Below, in pieces: positions 1 through 9,967 of a stretch of 33,440 nt of DNA; within the stretch, counting starts at the first letter, position 1; each line of letters opens with the position of its first letter. The stretch spans positions 1,192,421 through 1,225,860 of the forward strand of contig NW_019091491.1 in NCBI RefSeq assembly GCF_001949145.1. Direction: 5' to 3'. A program made the translations under genes and the position numbers. Below the pieces are notes generated by a model. It was not told the DNA's origin, did no database searches, and saw nothing but the letters and a program-made list of their open reading frames with translations. The stretch comes from Acanthaster planci. Taxonomy: Eukaryota > Echinodermata > Asteroidea > Valvatida > Acanthasteridae.

Positions 1-220
1 AGACCAGGTTTCACGGGTTAGTATCTAGTCATTTCTGTACATGTATGTGTATCATTGCCAAAAACATGTTCATGTCTTGTATTGTCCTATGTTATAATAT
101 GTATGTCTGTCAATAGGTTAGGGTACAAAAGCAAATGTATGCTTCACCCTTTACCTAAATGTTGTTCTCTTAACGTGTTAATATGTTTTAATAAAGGTTG
201 CGATGGTAATAGATTATATG

Positions 221-316
221 CAAGTCAAAGTCAAGTCACAAGTCATTGAGTCCATTCATAAACATAGCGACTCAACTCCAAGACAAATGACTCGAGTCAG
301 CAACTCTGCTAAACGT
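221..316. repeat. AAGTC/GAGTC-rich dispersed repeat, copy 1
   Basis: The stretch is dominated by AAGTCA and GAGTC pentamers and ends in an AGCAACTCTGC-type sequence. The block at 9394-9597 has the same pentamers and the same closing phrase (CAACTCTGCC), so the two are members of one dispersed, partly tandem repeat family. Confidence 0.6.
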
Positions 317-2543
317 GAGTGAGAAAAAAGGCGTTATCCTTCATGTCCTTGGTCATGTTATTCACAAAATGCACAAATCCCCATTTATACAAAATGAACA
401 AGATCAAGCCATCGATCTTGTTGCACAATGTGCTGAATGGTCGTGGTGGTTGGCCAAGGCTACGCCTGTGCCATGCCACTGGTCAGGTACCGTAGTCAGG
501 GTCTGCAGCTAGATCGACCTGTCAAGTGCATGTCATGATCACGTGCAATGTCGACATTACGTCTACATCGGCACGGAATATATCACAGAAATCTCGTCCT
601 AGGTAATTTTTCACATTTCCACGTACATGTACACTACAAACAACACAGTTACATGCTACATTTAAAAAAATTAAAAATTCAGTAACCTGAGGTCTGACTC
701 CAAATTTCGTACCCACCTGCAAGACCTGTCACGCGAGTCCAGAAATCTAACAATGTGGATGGAGCTAGTACATATGAAATGTACATGTACTATAGTGTGC
801 CGTAGCTGCCCAGCTAGCTAGCTCGAGCTCAGCGCGCGTCTTTGCTCTCTGTCGATAGACTAGACAGTCGATCGTCCGGTAATCGGCAGGATACCAGCGT
901 GGGGCGGGTATTTTGGTCGAGCATGCCATCCATGGAGTGGGGGGGGGCACGACTCCCGTCACAACCATTTTGCCAAATGTTGAAAAGGTAAGCCATACAT
1001 GCCCCAAATGTCATTTTGGGATGAATGTGGACTTTGGAAAAGTTTCAGCTGAAAAAGCGGTTTTCACCTAAGATTAACTATCCTTGATTTTTAGTAATTT
1101 TAATTGGTGGTTAACGAATGAGGGCGGTGTTTGCCTAAATAGTTAGGATCTTTATGGGCGCTTCATGAGCTAGCTGCTGGCAACCCCTCCGCGGGCGCGG
1201 GCTCCGCGTCCAGTGTTTAGTAATGCTGAAAACCGAAGGTACACCAGCAGCTGACAGTGCCCTAAACTGCTCTGAAACATATCCTAGTCCCCTAAGGCGA
1301 AACGGGGGGTGTGGCTTGAGCATAGTGAACTATTTCACTTGACCGAGGGAAGAGAGTAGGGTAAAATCGTTAAGTATTTAATTTTAAGCAAGTTGTTAAT
1401 GCCTGAGCGGCCCCTCCGACGACTCGGACGGCCGAAACCCAGTGCGCCACTTTTTATTATTTTGGGATCAACCAATTATGGCGTAAATCTTTCACAAGAA
1501 CTGCGGGGAAAGGGGTATGACGGTCTCAAACTGGGAATTCCTAATCAAAATACCGAAAACATTTCTCAGACGAACATGCTGCAAAAACTTTTTCAATACA
1601 GACCATGAAAAATCCACCTTTTTGTTTCAATTCAACCGATTTTCATTTTTTTTGTTTTTATCTCAAGTGGGACCTTTTTGGTTTTAATGTTAATATAAAG
1701 TTCCATGTTGAGCAAAACTGATGCAAGGCACCGAGCCTCAGTGTGTCATTAATATGGGCACAAATTGCTCGATTTATTTTTTACTTCGCAATCAAAGATT
1801 TCCTTTCACAATTTATTGTTCAATGGGTATATATGGCAATGAGTTAGTGAGCACATTAATGTTATCAAAGAGAAAATTTGGGGTTCACAGTTTGAAAAAC
1901 ATAACAATATGCACACAGTGCAAAAGTTTCTTCTTGGATGGGGATTTACATCATACTAACAGCGCCTTCACTTGTCTGAAGAAGGAACGTGCTCTTCATA
2001 ATTCACGTAACTCCGAAAGGATTCCAAACAGTCTTCATACACTGAAGAAGTGGCTGAACGAGCACAAAAAGTGATTCTGAGGAAAAAAATCACTCTAAAT
2101 TCTGCGTTTGATCCAAACGGTAATTGTAAAGCTCTTGCACTTTTTAACTGCCTGTTCAGTTCCAATACATGTTGGCTCGGGCGTGTTTTTGGTGACCAGA
2201 ACCACGAACTTGTTTCAGCACAGCCTGGAAGTTGACCTCTGGTGGCGCGTTTTGTACCGGAACCCTTTGTTAGGAAAACATAACGTGCAACAATTTTAGG
2301 ATTATATAGTAATTGTTTTCCGTTCGTTTAAAGTTCTTAATAAGATCAATTCAGAAAAAGGTCTTTGTAAAATATTTGCTAGCGTTATGAAGTTATAGAA
2401 ACTTTAAAATTACCTGACCTGAAAGAGAAATATCCTGACAAAATTTGACCTCTCACTTCCAAAAATCTAAAATACATAAAATCCACTGCAACTCGGTGGT
2501 CTGGTACGCAGATGCAGTGAATAGTTACGACATTATAATGTAT

Positions 2544-2810
2544 TGTAGCGTGTCCCGCTGCACAGGGTTCGACGCTGTAAGAACGACACAGTGGTGCAAC
2601 TCACTGTTCTGGTCACAAAAATCTCTGCTTTATTCTGTCGCAATACTGACAGCACTACAATGTCCTCTTCCGACAAGCTCTTCTGGCGGCAGGGACTGCG
2701 CAGGCGCGAGGCGGGAAAACCGCGGGCCTCTCGCAACCAGCGCGGGCAGCCAGCCAACTCCATGCGGGTCCGAGCTGACGCCCCCGCCGGCCGGACCCGC
2801 CGGCGCTACA
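2544..2810. mobile_element. GC-rich insertion with short terminal inverted repeats (candidate)
   Basis: The segment begins TGTAGCG and ends CGCTACA, a 7-bp terminal inverted repeat, and is flanked on both sides by GTAT, which could be a 4-bp target-site duplication. Its right half (about 2680-2810) is strikingly GC- and CpG-rich compared with the A+T-rich surroundings. A frame from an ATG at 2659 runs to 2842, crosses the right boundary and looks like no known protein. It could also be an isolated CpG island or exon. Confidence 0.35.
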
Positions 2811-3433
2811 GTATGGAAGTCTTTCGGTCGAAGCTAAAATGAAAGAGTTCAAAGTTTTTAAGCATCTTAGAATTTAAAAGGAAACAAACTTTAAGGGATT
2901 GACAACAGATTCTAAAGTATAATCTAACTGCTGCTGACAAGAACGGCGCCGTCAGATCAACTAGACTGAAGTCAGTGAACCAATTGACTCCACGTGGGTA
3001 AGTCTTTGTACAACCTCGTTTTCACGTAAACTTCTAAGGCGAAAAGACAAGGAGACCTAGGAACGACATTGCCGTTTTTTTTAAGCTATTCCCTGGTGAT
3101 ATTTCCATATTATTCCAGGAGGGACGTTTTACTTAAATTATTAATTTGTAGAACTTTAGTTTATGTCGTTTTTAAAATCAAAGCCTGGGCCTTATGGAAG
3201 ACCATGGAGAATAAGAGAGATTCTTCCTTTTAGAGTGTAAGTGAAAAGAGAGAGCAGCACTGGTGGGAAACGTGCCGAATATTTAGTGAAAATGATGTTT
3301 ATCAACAGTGATGTCTGCTTCGTTACGCTTGCCTCTGTCAGATGACGTACCGTTTCTGCTTCTTCGTTTTTGTGGGCAACCTTTAACATGTCTGGCAATT
3401 GCTTTCACAAAGAAGGTTCTAGTTAATCGCCAT

Positions 3434-3510
3434 AACATGCCCGTGTATGGGCCTCGAGCTGGACCAAGAGAGGGCGCTATTTTCGTAGCAACGGCGTCTC
3501 CTGTGGTTGG
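3434..3510 (-). repeat. Dispersed repeat with GCGCCCTCT core, copy 1
   Basis: Read on the minus strand, this segment (CCGTTGCTACGAAAAT, then GCGCCCTCT, TTGGTCCAGC, GAGGCCCATA) matches 17287-17362 on the plus strand at most positions. Shorter pieces with the GCGCCCTCT core occur at about 8710 and 12449. It is a dispersed, probably non-autonomous repeat. Confidence 0.6.
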
Positions 3511-4191
3511 AAATGATCTTCACTTGGTTCGCGAACGACCAGGAAGCAGGAAATGCGAAACACGAAGGGAACTCATGAAAATATTTAGGTTTGATATATC
3601 AAAGGTAGCAATTGTGAGTGAGAAAACGTATAAATACGGGTGTTTAAATATGGAAAGGGTTGTTTAGAGGTGTTTTGTGCAGAGAAAAGACAAAGAGGAA
3701 TCGTTCTATATTTTTTAAAGCTAATTCACCATGTCCACAAATTGAGTAGGCTTTCTTGGCATGGCACTTTTATTCTGTATGACTTTGTTCAATAGACCTT
3801 TTCACAAATAAATCCATGATTATGCACGCATGCACACAAATGGCCTTGGCGACAAGAAGTGTGAGAGGGCCATTGAACATGTACAGGAGTGCGACTTTGA
3901 AGCTCATTTTCTCTCATTTTTTTTTCTGGCTTTGCTCATCTTTTCTTTAGAAAATCCCTTCAAATCGTTTTTGCGATTAGTTTCTAATCTTAGCCGGATT
4001 TGCAATGCTCCGTAAAAACACTTTAATGTAATCGTGATTTTTCCTGTGGGCGTGAGAAGGCCGTTTCCTAGCTATAGTATGACCCCCTTCCATCATAAGG
4101 AGTATAAATTACCCCGTTAGTGTTGAGAGGGTCCGTTGCATCGCCAGCCTTTCAAAGTGTGTCGCATTTAGCGATGGGGACACAGGGTGCG

Positions 4192-4425
4192 TAGGCCCAT
4201 TGCTCCCGCTAAATAACGTGACCTCTACTGGGTATCAACCCCATAGTACCCAGCAGGCCGTACTCAGACTACTGATGAGAGGTAACGCGTTTATGAAGCG
4301 CATAACAGTGGCTTTGTATTTATGACCTCCATTTTAAAATGCACAATGATCCAGCAGTATGCTGGGTAATAATGGGGCTGATTTCCACTAGTAGGTCACG
4401 TTATTTAGTGGGCGCAATCGGTCTA
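4192..4425. mobile_element. MITE-like element with long terminal inverted repeats
   Basis: The left arm (4192-4255) contains CGCTAAATAACGTGACCT and the right arm (4360-4425) its near-reverse complement AGGTCACGTTATTTAGTG. The pairing continues inward through CCCCAT/ATGGGG to CCCAGCA/TGCTGGG. The centre holds an 80-bp unit (4278-4357) that recurs directly at 4549-4628. There is no coding capacity. The family is unidentified. Confidence 0.6.
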
Positions 4426-4548
4426 TTGAACGCTGGTTTTGAAACGTGCACAATTAAGATATCATAAAAAAGCATTGCTCGTTTGCCAACCTGCTCCATG
4501 TTTAGGCTGTACCAGGCAAAAGACTGAGACACTGCCTCGGGCGATCAA

Positions 4549-4628
4549 AGAGGTAACACGTTTATGAAGCGCATAATAGCGGCTTTGTATTCATGACCTC
4601 CATTTAAAAATGCGCAATGATCCAGCAG
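4549..4628 (+). repeat. Direct repeat of the central unit of the 4192-4425 element
   Basis: This 80-bp segment (AGAGGTAACACGTTTATGAA through GATCCAGCAG) matches 4278-4357 with only a handful of substitutions. It lacks clear flanking arms, so it is a partial second copy of the element or a local duplication. Confidence 0.7.
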
Positions 4629-4689
4629 ACCACGTAATAAACAAAGTCCGAAAGCCCACTGCCCTGGGATGTTGAGAAGCAAGATTGGA

Positions 4690-5048
4690 CCATTGGACTA
4701 AATACAAACCATGAAGTTAAGAACACCTGTATGAATTCGTGAGTCCTTCAAAAATCAAACTCGGCTGGTTTGAGGACCACAACAAAGCTTTTGATAGTAA
4801 AAAGGCAACCGGCCAATATGAAAACTGAGCTAAAAAGCGCATATCAGAATGCCCCGTTCATTTTTTTTGTCATGGATAGAGACTATTTGATCATCAACAA
4901 TGAGATCTATAGGAGGTTGTTTTAAATACCATTATGCAACGCAAAAGTTGAAGCAACACGTTGCTTGCTTGCTTTGTATAAATTCTACCAGTCTTTACGA
5001 AACAAAATTCTTCGCAGATTCTCATACTTTCGAGGATGGGACATTTAA
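4690..5048 (+). repeat. Dispersed repeat block related to 7190-7290 and 9131-9375
   Basis: The first part, with AAGTTAAGAACACCTGTATGA, corresponds to AAATTAAGGACACCTGCATGA near 7220. The second part, with AATGCCCCGTTCAT then TATTTGATCATCAACAA, corresponds to 9149 onward in intron 1 of the secreted-protein gene. Two adjacent segments here are therefore found separately elsewhere. This fits a fragmented repeat, or an old duplication that included part of the neighbouring gene. Confidence 0.5.
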
Positions 5049-5060
5049 TAAATTATTGTT

Positions 5061-5190
5061 GCCAGCGGTGCATGTAGGGGGCCATGGTGTTTGTACACCA
5101 GAGGGGGGAAAATGGAACTCGAGGCGAAGCCGAGGGTGCCATTTGCCACCGGGGAGTACAAAACCTATGGACCCCGTCACAGCAGGCAAA
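5061..5190. repeat. Foldback (hairpin) element
   Basis: The segment is an imperfect palindrome centred on GAGGCGAAGCCGAGG. GTTTGTAC on the left pairs with GTACAAAAC on the right, AATGG with CCATT, and the outer GGGGGCCATGG with CTATGGACCCC. It would fold into a hairpin of about 65 bp per arm. It has no coding potential and is probably a small non-autonomous DNA element. Confidence 0.5.
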
Positions 5191-6064
5191 TGTTTTGTTA
5201 TACCATGGTATAGATTACATTGGATCAGTCTTATACACGCATATTTTATTGCAAGATAAATGAAAACACACTCAAACCGTAGATAAGATATGAAATTACA
5301 ATGAAAGGGTAATTATTAGTTGTGATGTTTGTTAATCTATGTTTCAGTTTTTGCTTGGGGAGGGGGGTTAGAGTTTACATGTATAACAAATTATTTTCCT
5401 AGAGAAATCTGGGATTCATAAGCACTGGGGTTTTGTCAACTGGTTGAATTTGAAGACATTACCTATACCAAAGTCCCGCCGTTGAAAAGAGATGAAAAGA
5501 GACGACATGATATAAACAACAACGGTAATCGCAGCACAAATTGTGACCCGGTGCATACTCGTGTTCCACAAGCTGGGTGCATGAACGGCAGTTTTTAAAA
5601 AGATATACTGTGATTATACTAAGGCTGTGTTTTTATCGCATAAGCCGCCAGTTTGGCCTTATCGAAGCATTGCCATTGGTTGACCCAAAATTAAAATCAC
5701 ACTTCGCTAGCAGGAAGTTATAACCATGGGCATATGCCGTGAAAAGTATTAGAAAATGTTATATGAAACAGTCATGAAAACCAGGCCAATACAAGCGATT
5801 CACAACCACAGTGGCCTATCACAATGCACTAAATCTGTCGACCCTTTCCAAACGTGCATTGGTTCGATGAACTTCGTATGTGATAGGCCAACATGTTGCA
5901 AACTCTTGGAGGCGCCCTATTTTGAAACGCCCGTGGGTACTGCTCTATCGAGCAACAGTTTTCAGCAGGCAGCTTCAGTTTTTTCCAAGCCTTCAACAGT
6001 TTCTCTTTTACCAGGCGTCCTTTGGCTAAATGGACCATGGATTGCCAGGGTGTGACAGTAGTGA

Positions 6065-6233
6065 TGCGTGATAAGTGGCAAAGGGGACCCCCCATTGAGT
6101 CTTTTTTGTGTTGACGGAATCCTTGGAATAAGTTTCAGATTTCCGGGGAGGGTGCAGCAGTAGGCAAAATAACCTTAGGGTATATGGCTTGCCCATCAAA
6201 TGGGGGGGGGGTCCCCTTTGCTGCATATCGTTA
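6065..6233 (-). mobile_element. MITE, copy A (inverse of the copy at 7568)
   Basis: Its ends are inverted relative to each other: left GTGGCAAAGGGGACCCCCC, right GGGGTCCCCTTTGCTGCAT. The reverse complement aligns along its whole length with 7568-7740, including TATACCCTAAGG, TTGCCTACTGCACC and TCCGTCAACACAAA. Length is about 170 bp, non-coding. The two copies lie in opposite orientation about 1.3 kb apart. Confidence 0.65.
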
Positions 6234-6580
6234 TGAATATAGGGTGTGAGTGCCCCTATTTCCTGGGTATTGCAAATTAAGCGCATGCGCAGAGTTGAGC
6301 TTCGAAACACTCCCTTGCATTCATGGAGACCAACAGGTACGTGCTTTTGTTATCGCAAAATTTTTGCCTTACATGTATTTGGAGTACAGCTAAACTGACT
6401 CGTAACTTGTAGATGTGGGCGTGGCACGTGGTCCCATTTCACAAGCATCGGTCCGCGACGGCAGTCAACTTCCAGCGAAATCTCAGTCTCCAACACAAAG
6501 CCAGCTATAGTTTCTACTGTGTTACCAGAGTTGACGTCCCGTACAAACTCAAGACCAAAGGTAGATTCAGTAGATGACAC

Positions 6581-6665
6581 GAAAAGACGGTTCCATATAC
6601 GGACGAAACTCAACATCCCATGCACAAACCCTATGAGGCTGGTCTGAAAAATTGTTTTCTAAGTA
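6581..6665. repeat. Dispersed repeat (TTCCATATACGGAC family), copy 1
   Basis: The order GAAAAGACGGTTCCATATAC, GTGCACAAACC-like sequence, CTGGTCTGAAAAATT and TTTTCTAAGT is shared with 13892-14015 and 26150-26250. All three are on the same strand. They are short, diverged, non-coding copies of one repeat. Confidence 0.6.
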
Positions 6666-7189
6666 AACAACGTGTTTTTCCCTCATAAATTGAACGTTTC
6701 TGGACACGCTTTTGCTTTCTGAAGGCTAATAGGTCACTGTAGGGATGGCGTCCATGTATGGAACTCTTCCCTTCTCAGTATTTTCTGTACAAGTAATAAG
6801 CCTTTTGCGAGTTAAATTTCAATAAAATCTGTTACACCGAGTTATCTGACTGCACATAAGAAATTTGAATAATTATCCTAGTGTAAAGACACTATTGCTA
6901 TACCTCGTGATTTGGGGCAAGCTTTTGCATAGCGACCACCATCCCTGGGTTGGACTGGTTAATCCTTGATGCCCTTGTTATGCCACGTATGGTTCCTTCC
7001 TCAACTTACATTTCTTATATTATTCAGGGTCGTTACTGACCTCCAGCGAGCTTTAGTGATAGAAACGAGACATCTGATAGAATTATTTTGTCATGCAATG
7101 ATTATGTAATGGATTATGCAGAAGCTGTTTTCGAGCAGTGAAAATTCTTTATTTCCTTTCTTCCATGAAAGCCATGGTATTCTTGCAAC

Positions 7190-7290
7190 CAAGGTTTTAA
7201 ACAGAAGATTAACCAAACACAATGAAATTAAGGACACCTGCATGAATGGTATGTGTACGTCGTTCAAAAAAGTCAGACTCCGATCCCCAG
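7190..7290 (+). repeat. Dispersed repeat related to 4690-4770
   Basis: The sequence around AATTAAGGACACCTGCATGA and the following TTCAAAAAAGTCAGACTC matches the left part of the 4690-5048 block. It carries no supported coding sequence. Confidence 0.45.
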
Positions 7291-7567
7291 GTAAAGGCTT
7301 CGGGGAAACTGCAATCAAGCAAGGTGCTTTGTGCTTGTCTTCCTACCTATAATTTGTCACTCTTCAGTGTAGGCCTAAGGAAGCAGGCGGATATCGGTGA
7401 CTCGGTGCATTTTCACAAATAAATTTATCATGGAGCAGCACTGGACTTCACAGAGAAACTGCATGGTAATCTGTGAAATGTTGCGCACATTCTCTAATGA
7501 CATGCAGTCCTTGGACCTTTTTAAAAAGATGTCTGCGTGAAGATCGCACTTATCGCTATACCCTAGC

Positions 7568-7740
7568 TGCACGATATGCAGCAGAGGGGGACCACCCTAA
7601 TATGATGCACAAGCTTTATACCCTATGGCTATTGTGCCTACTGCACCCCCCCCCTCGGAAACCTGAAAGGAAGTCTGAAGATTCCATCAACACAAACGAA
7701 AACACAGAGTGGGGGTTCCCCTCAGCCGCATATCGTGCAT
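7568..7740 (+). mobile_element. MITE, copy B
   Basis: Terminal inverted repeats are visible as TGCACGATATGC at the left and GCATATCGTGCA at the right, continuing inward through AGAGGGGGACC and GGTTCCCCTC. The body matches the reverse complement of 6065-6233. There is no transposase; an autonomous partner elsewhere would have mobilised it. Confidence 0.65.
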
Positions 7741-7895
7741 TACCGGTATGTGCTTATCGCACATCCCCTTGCACACATATTAAATCTTTCTTTTCTTACT
7801 AGATCTGTCCCTTCAGATCTTCAGATTGCCAACATTACTCCTGATCATAAAGTGGCAATCCTAAGGACATTCATAACCCAATTCAAAATTCTTGT

Positions 7896-8368
7896 GTGTC
7901 ATTGTTAATGATAAGCTTAGCTGGAGTGACTTCATCCGTCTGCAAGATTGTTTCCCGTAACATTGGCGTCCTTTCCCAACTTCGTTCCTTTCTCCCAGCT
8001 CGCACACTTTTTTTGCTTTATAACACACTTATTTTGCCTTATCTAACAAATGCACCCTTTCACGCCTAGGTAGAGATCATACAGCACCTTTCTTTGCTTC
8101 TCTTCACACATTAACTTAATCTGATATAAATTGAAATTCCACACAGGAATTTTCGTGTATAAGCATGTTAACAACTTCTTACTTTACCGCAGTTCATTCT
8201 GTACATAGCCACAGCACAAGAGCACTTCTCAATATGTTTTTGCCTTTTGCACGTACATCCTATTCCGTGAATACACTGAGATTCTCTGGACCCCATCTTT
8301 GGAAAAGTATTGATGGTAATATTAAGTCCCAGTCATCTGTGGGATGTCATAAATCTTTCATTTATTGA
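7896..8368 (+). pseudogene. Broken LINE reverse transcriptase (C-terminal part)
   Basis: Several frames carry, in order, the C-terminal landmarks of Jockey/CR1/L2-type LINE reverse transcriptases. NDKLSWSDFI (in a second frame) resembles the usual 'D-x-L-x-W-x-x-H-I' motif. ARTLFLLYNTLILPYL near 8000 matches the 'LLLYNSLILPYLNY' segment. IFVYKHVNNF near 8155 follows, then HSHSTRALLNM and RFSGPHLWKSI at 8200-8310 match the final 'TR...F.GPKLWNSLP' region. Frame changes and stops occur between blocks and there is no endonuclease domain upstream, so this is a dead 3' fragment. The family is well supported; the exact clade is not. Confidence 0.7.
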
Positions 8369-8454
8369 CATTGTGTGCTTGATATATACATTGGAAAACG
8401 GAAATAAATGTCGAGTCAAAAAAAAAGATTGCGGTGCTATCCATTCGCTTAAAA

Positions 8455-8524
8455 TGTTCAAACTTCAAACAAAACAAGCACCTGGCAGGTGTTCAAACTT
8501 CAAACAAAGCAGGCAAATTGCAGG
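8455..8524 (+). repeat. Two-copy 35-bp tandem repeat
   Basis: Units 8455-8489 and 8490-8524 both begin TGTTCAAACTTCAAACAAA and both end in GCAGG, with a few differences. It is a simple tandem duplication. Confidence 0.8.
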
Positions 8525-9013
8525 CGTTAAAACTGATCTGGATGCTGGTCTCCATAATTCATTAATTACTGAGAATCTAACCGAAGCTGTTACAACCTGC
8601 TGGTCGCTTGTCGGCACAAACCACATTACGGGCACCGCCCTTCTAGTCAGTGTGTCAAGAGCTGTGAGTGCACGTGGTTCATACAAACGCCCTTATTGGT
8701 GCATCATCATAGCGCCCTCTTGCGGTATTGGATTTTGGCACACGGTATTTACAGCAATTTCTGAGAACAAAGACTGATGTAGCAGATCATTTTTACTGTA
8801 TAAACAATAGTTTTCAAAAGCTAAATTTTTTAGTCTCGTTGGGTCGTACACTGTTTAGGTTGGCAACATTTTCAAGGTAATGGTTTACTGCAGGTAGGCT
8901 GGAGATACTTTTTTCCTTTTGTTACGTTTCGTTCTTTTGCCACTGAAGTTCGTGTTTCCCCATTAAAAAAATGATTCTAAATACCACCTTTTTGCGTACA
9001 TTTGTTTCCACAG

Positions 9014-9967
9014 ATGAAACCATTTACCACAGCTCTCCTTGCGATTGTCGCCACGTTGTTTGTGATGACTGATGCAGCTGTGCCCACATGTCCCCAGTTT
9101 TTGACTTACGGTAAGATTCCACATTGTCACCGTAAAGAGTACTTCCAAATGCCCCATTCGTGTTTTTTTCTTTTCTTTTCTGATGGACTGGGGTATTTGA
9201 TCATCAACAAAGAGATGTTACTGATTGTTTTAAATGCCATTATTCAATACAGATGATGAAGCAACAAATTAAGGCTCTCCTTTGGTGTTTTTTTCAATTC
9301 TGCCGGTCACTGCGATCTAAACGCAAACGGGGTCACGAAGCCTCGTGCTTTCGAGAACCAGACATAATAGCTAATGTTCCAAGAAGCAAAGAAGCAAGTC
9401 TTGCAAGTCCGGTTCAAGTCAAAAGTCATAAAGGTGACAGCAAGTCAAATCATGTCACGTCACGTGCCATTTGGTCAAAACACAAGTCAAGTCAAGTCAA
9501 TTCAACGCTAGGAATTAATTTTAAGTCAGTAATTGGAGGTCGCAAAAAAGGACTCGGGTCTGAGCTGCATGTCTCGGTCAACAACTCTGCCAAGGACAGT
9601 ATTTCTCTCTTGTAAGGATTTTTTTTTATTTTTCAAATAATTTGTTTCATCTGTAGACGACACCATGTACTCCATTTGCCTCTCCAAGGATAATTACGGG
9701 TACGACGGTGCGTGGAATTATTGCCACACAATATCCGCCGATATGTGTACTCTTGTACAGCTGGCGGAGCTCTACCGGTTGGGCACCAGGGACGACCACT
9801 GGGGGCGCATTGCTACCATCGGCAAAGAAAGGGACGCCCGACTTTCGCCCTGCGGTGATTACAAAGGAAGGGAGTGCTACAACAACGTCGCCGACGAGCC
9901 GTATTTCCCAAACACCCCCAGACCAAACTGGTATGAACAGGTGTACTGCTGTAAGAACGCCAAGTGA
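9014..9967 (+). CDS. Small secreted cysteine-rich protein, two coding exons
   Basis: Exon 1 is 9014-9110 and exon 2 is 9657-9967, giving 135 residues. The ATG follows a good acceptor (TTTGTTTCCACAG), so a non-coding first exon probably lies upstream. The donor is G|GTAAGAT and the exon 2 acceptor CATCTGTAG, both phase 1. Residues 1-21 form a signal peptide: a lysine, a hydrophobic core (ALLAIVATLFVM) and small residues before AVPTC. The mature chain of about 114 residues has eight cysteines, ending in a Cys-Cys pair close to the C-terminus (VYCCKNAK). WNYCHTISADMCTLVQL resembles, only loosely, cysteine-rich secreted or lectin-like domains. I do not recognise the family and propose no function beyond secretion. 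The intron holds two dispersed repeats. Confidence 0.72.
9131..9375 (+). repeat. Dispersed repeat in intron 1 of the secreted-protein gene
   Basis: AATGCCCCATTCGTG, TATTTGATCATCAACAA and TTGTTTTAAATGCCATTATTC line up in order with 4849-4940. Weaker similarity continues to about 9375 and 5048. It lies wholly in the intron. Confidence 0.55.
9394..9597. repeat. AAGTC-rich dispersed repeat, copy 2
   Basis: Runs of AAGTC (for example CAAGTCAAGTCAAGTCAA near 9483) are followed by ACTCGGGTCTGAGCTG and CAACTCTGCC. This is the same family as 221-316, here inside the intron of the secreted-protein gene. Confidence 0.65.

Larger units (their letters stand above)
1..9000. other. Gene-poor, repeat-rich intergenic stretch
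   Basis: I see no exon here with splice sites plus a recognisable protein. Open frames are 60-155 codons, overlap each other on both strands, and resemble no family I know apart from the LINE remnant at 7896-8368. The content is mostly old mobile DNA: AAGTC-type repeats, a GC-rich insertion, several inverted-repeat elements and dispersed repeats, each listed separately. Positions about 320-2540, 2811-3430, 3515-4190 and 5190-6060 show nothing I can name beyond A+T-rich sequence and scattered short open frames. A 5' untranslated exon of the gene at 9014 may lie in the last kilobase. Confidence 0.6.

Noticed and set aside
1721-2074. 117-codon plus-strand open frame
   Set aside because: No recognisable domain and no convincing splice sites; an equally open frame lies antisense at its 3' end.
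2560-2582. GGGTTCGACGC resembling a tRNA box B
   Set aside because: No matching box A at the right spacing and no cloverleaf stems on either strand.
5756-6055. 99-codon plus-strand open frame
   Set aside because: It overlaps an equally long minus-strand frame and contains a short inverted repeat (GGCCTATCAC/GTGATAGGCC); no domain is visible.
6350-6646. Minus-strand open frame of about 98 codons with an acceptor-like TTTTTCAG and donor-like GTAAGG
   Set aside because: Its first part lies in a dispersed repeat found at two other places, and the product resembles no family I know.
8310-8777. 155-codon plus-strand open frame
   Set aside because: It starts inside the LINE remnant, runs through a 35-bp tandem duplication and a GCGCCCTCT repeat piece, and shows no domain.
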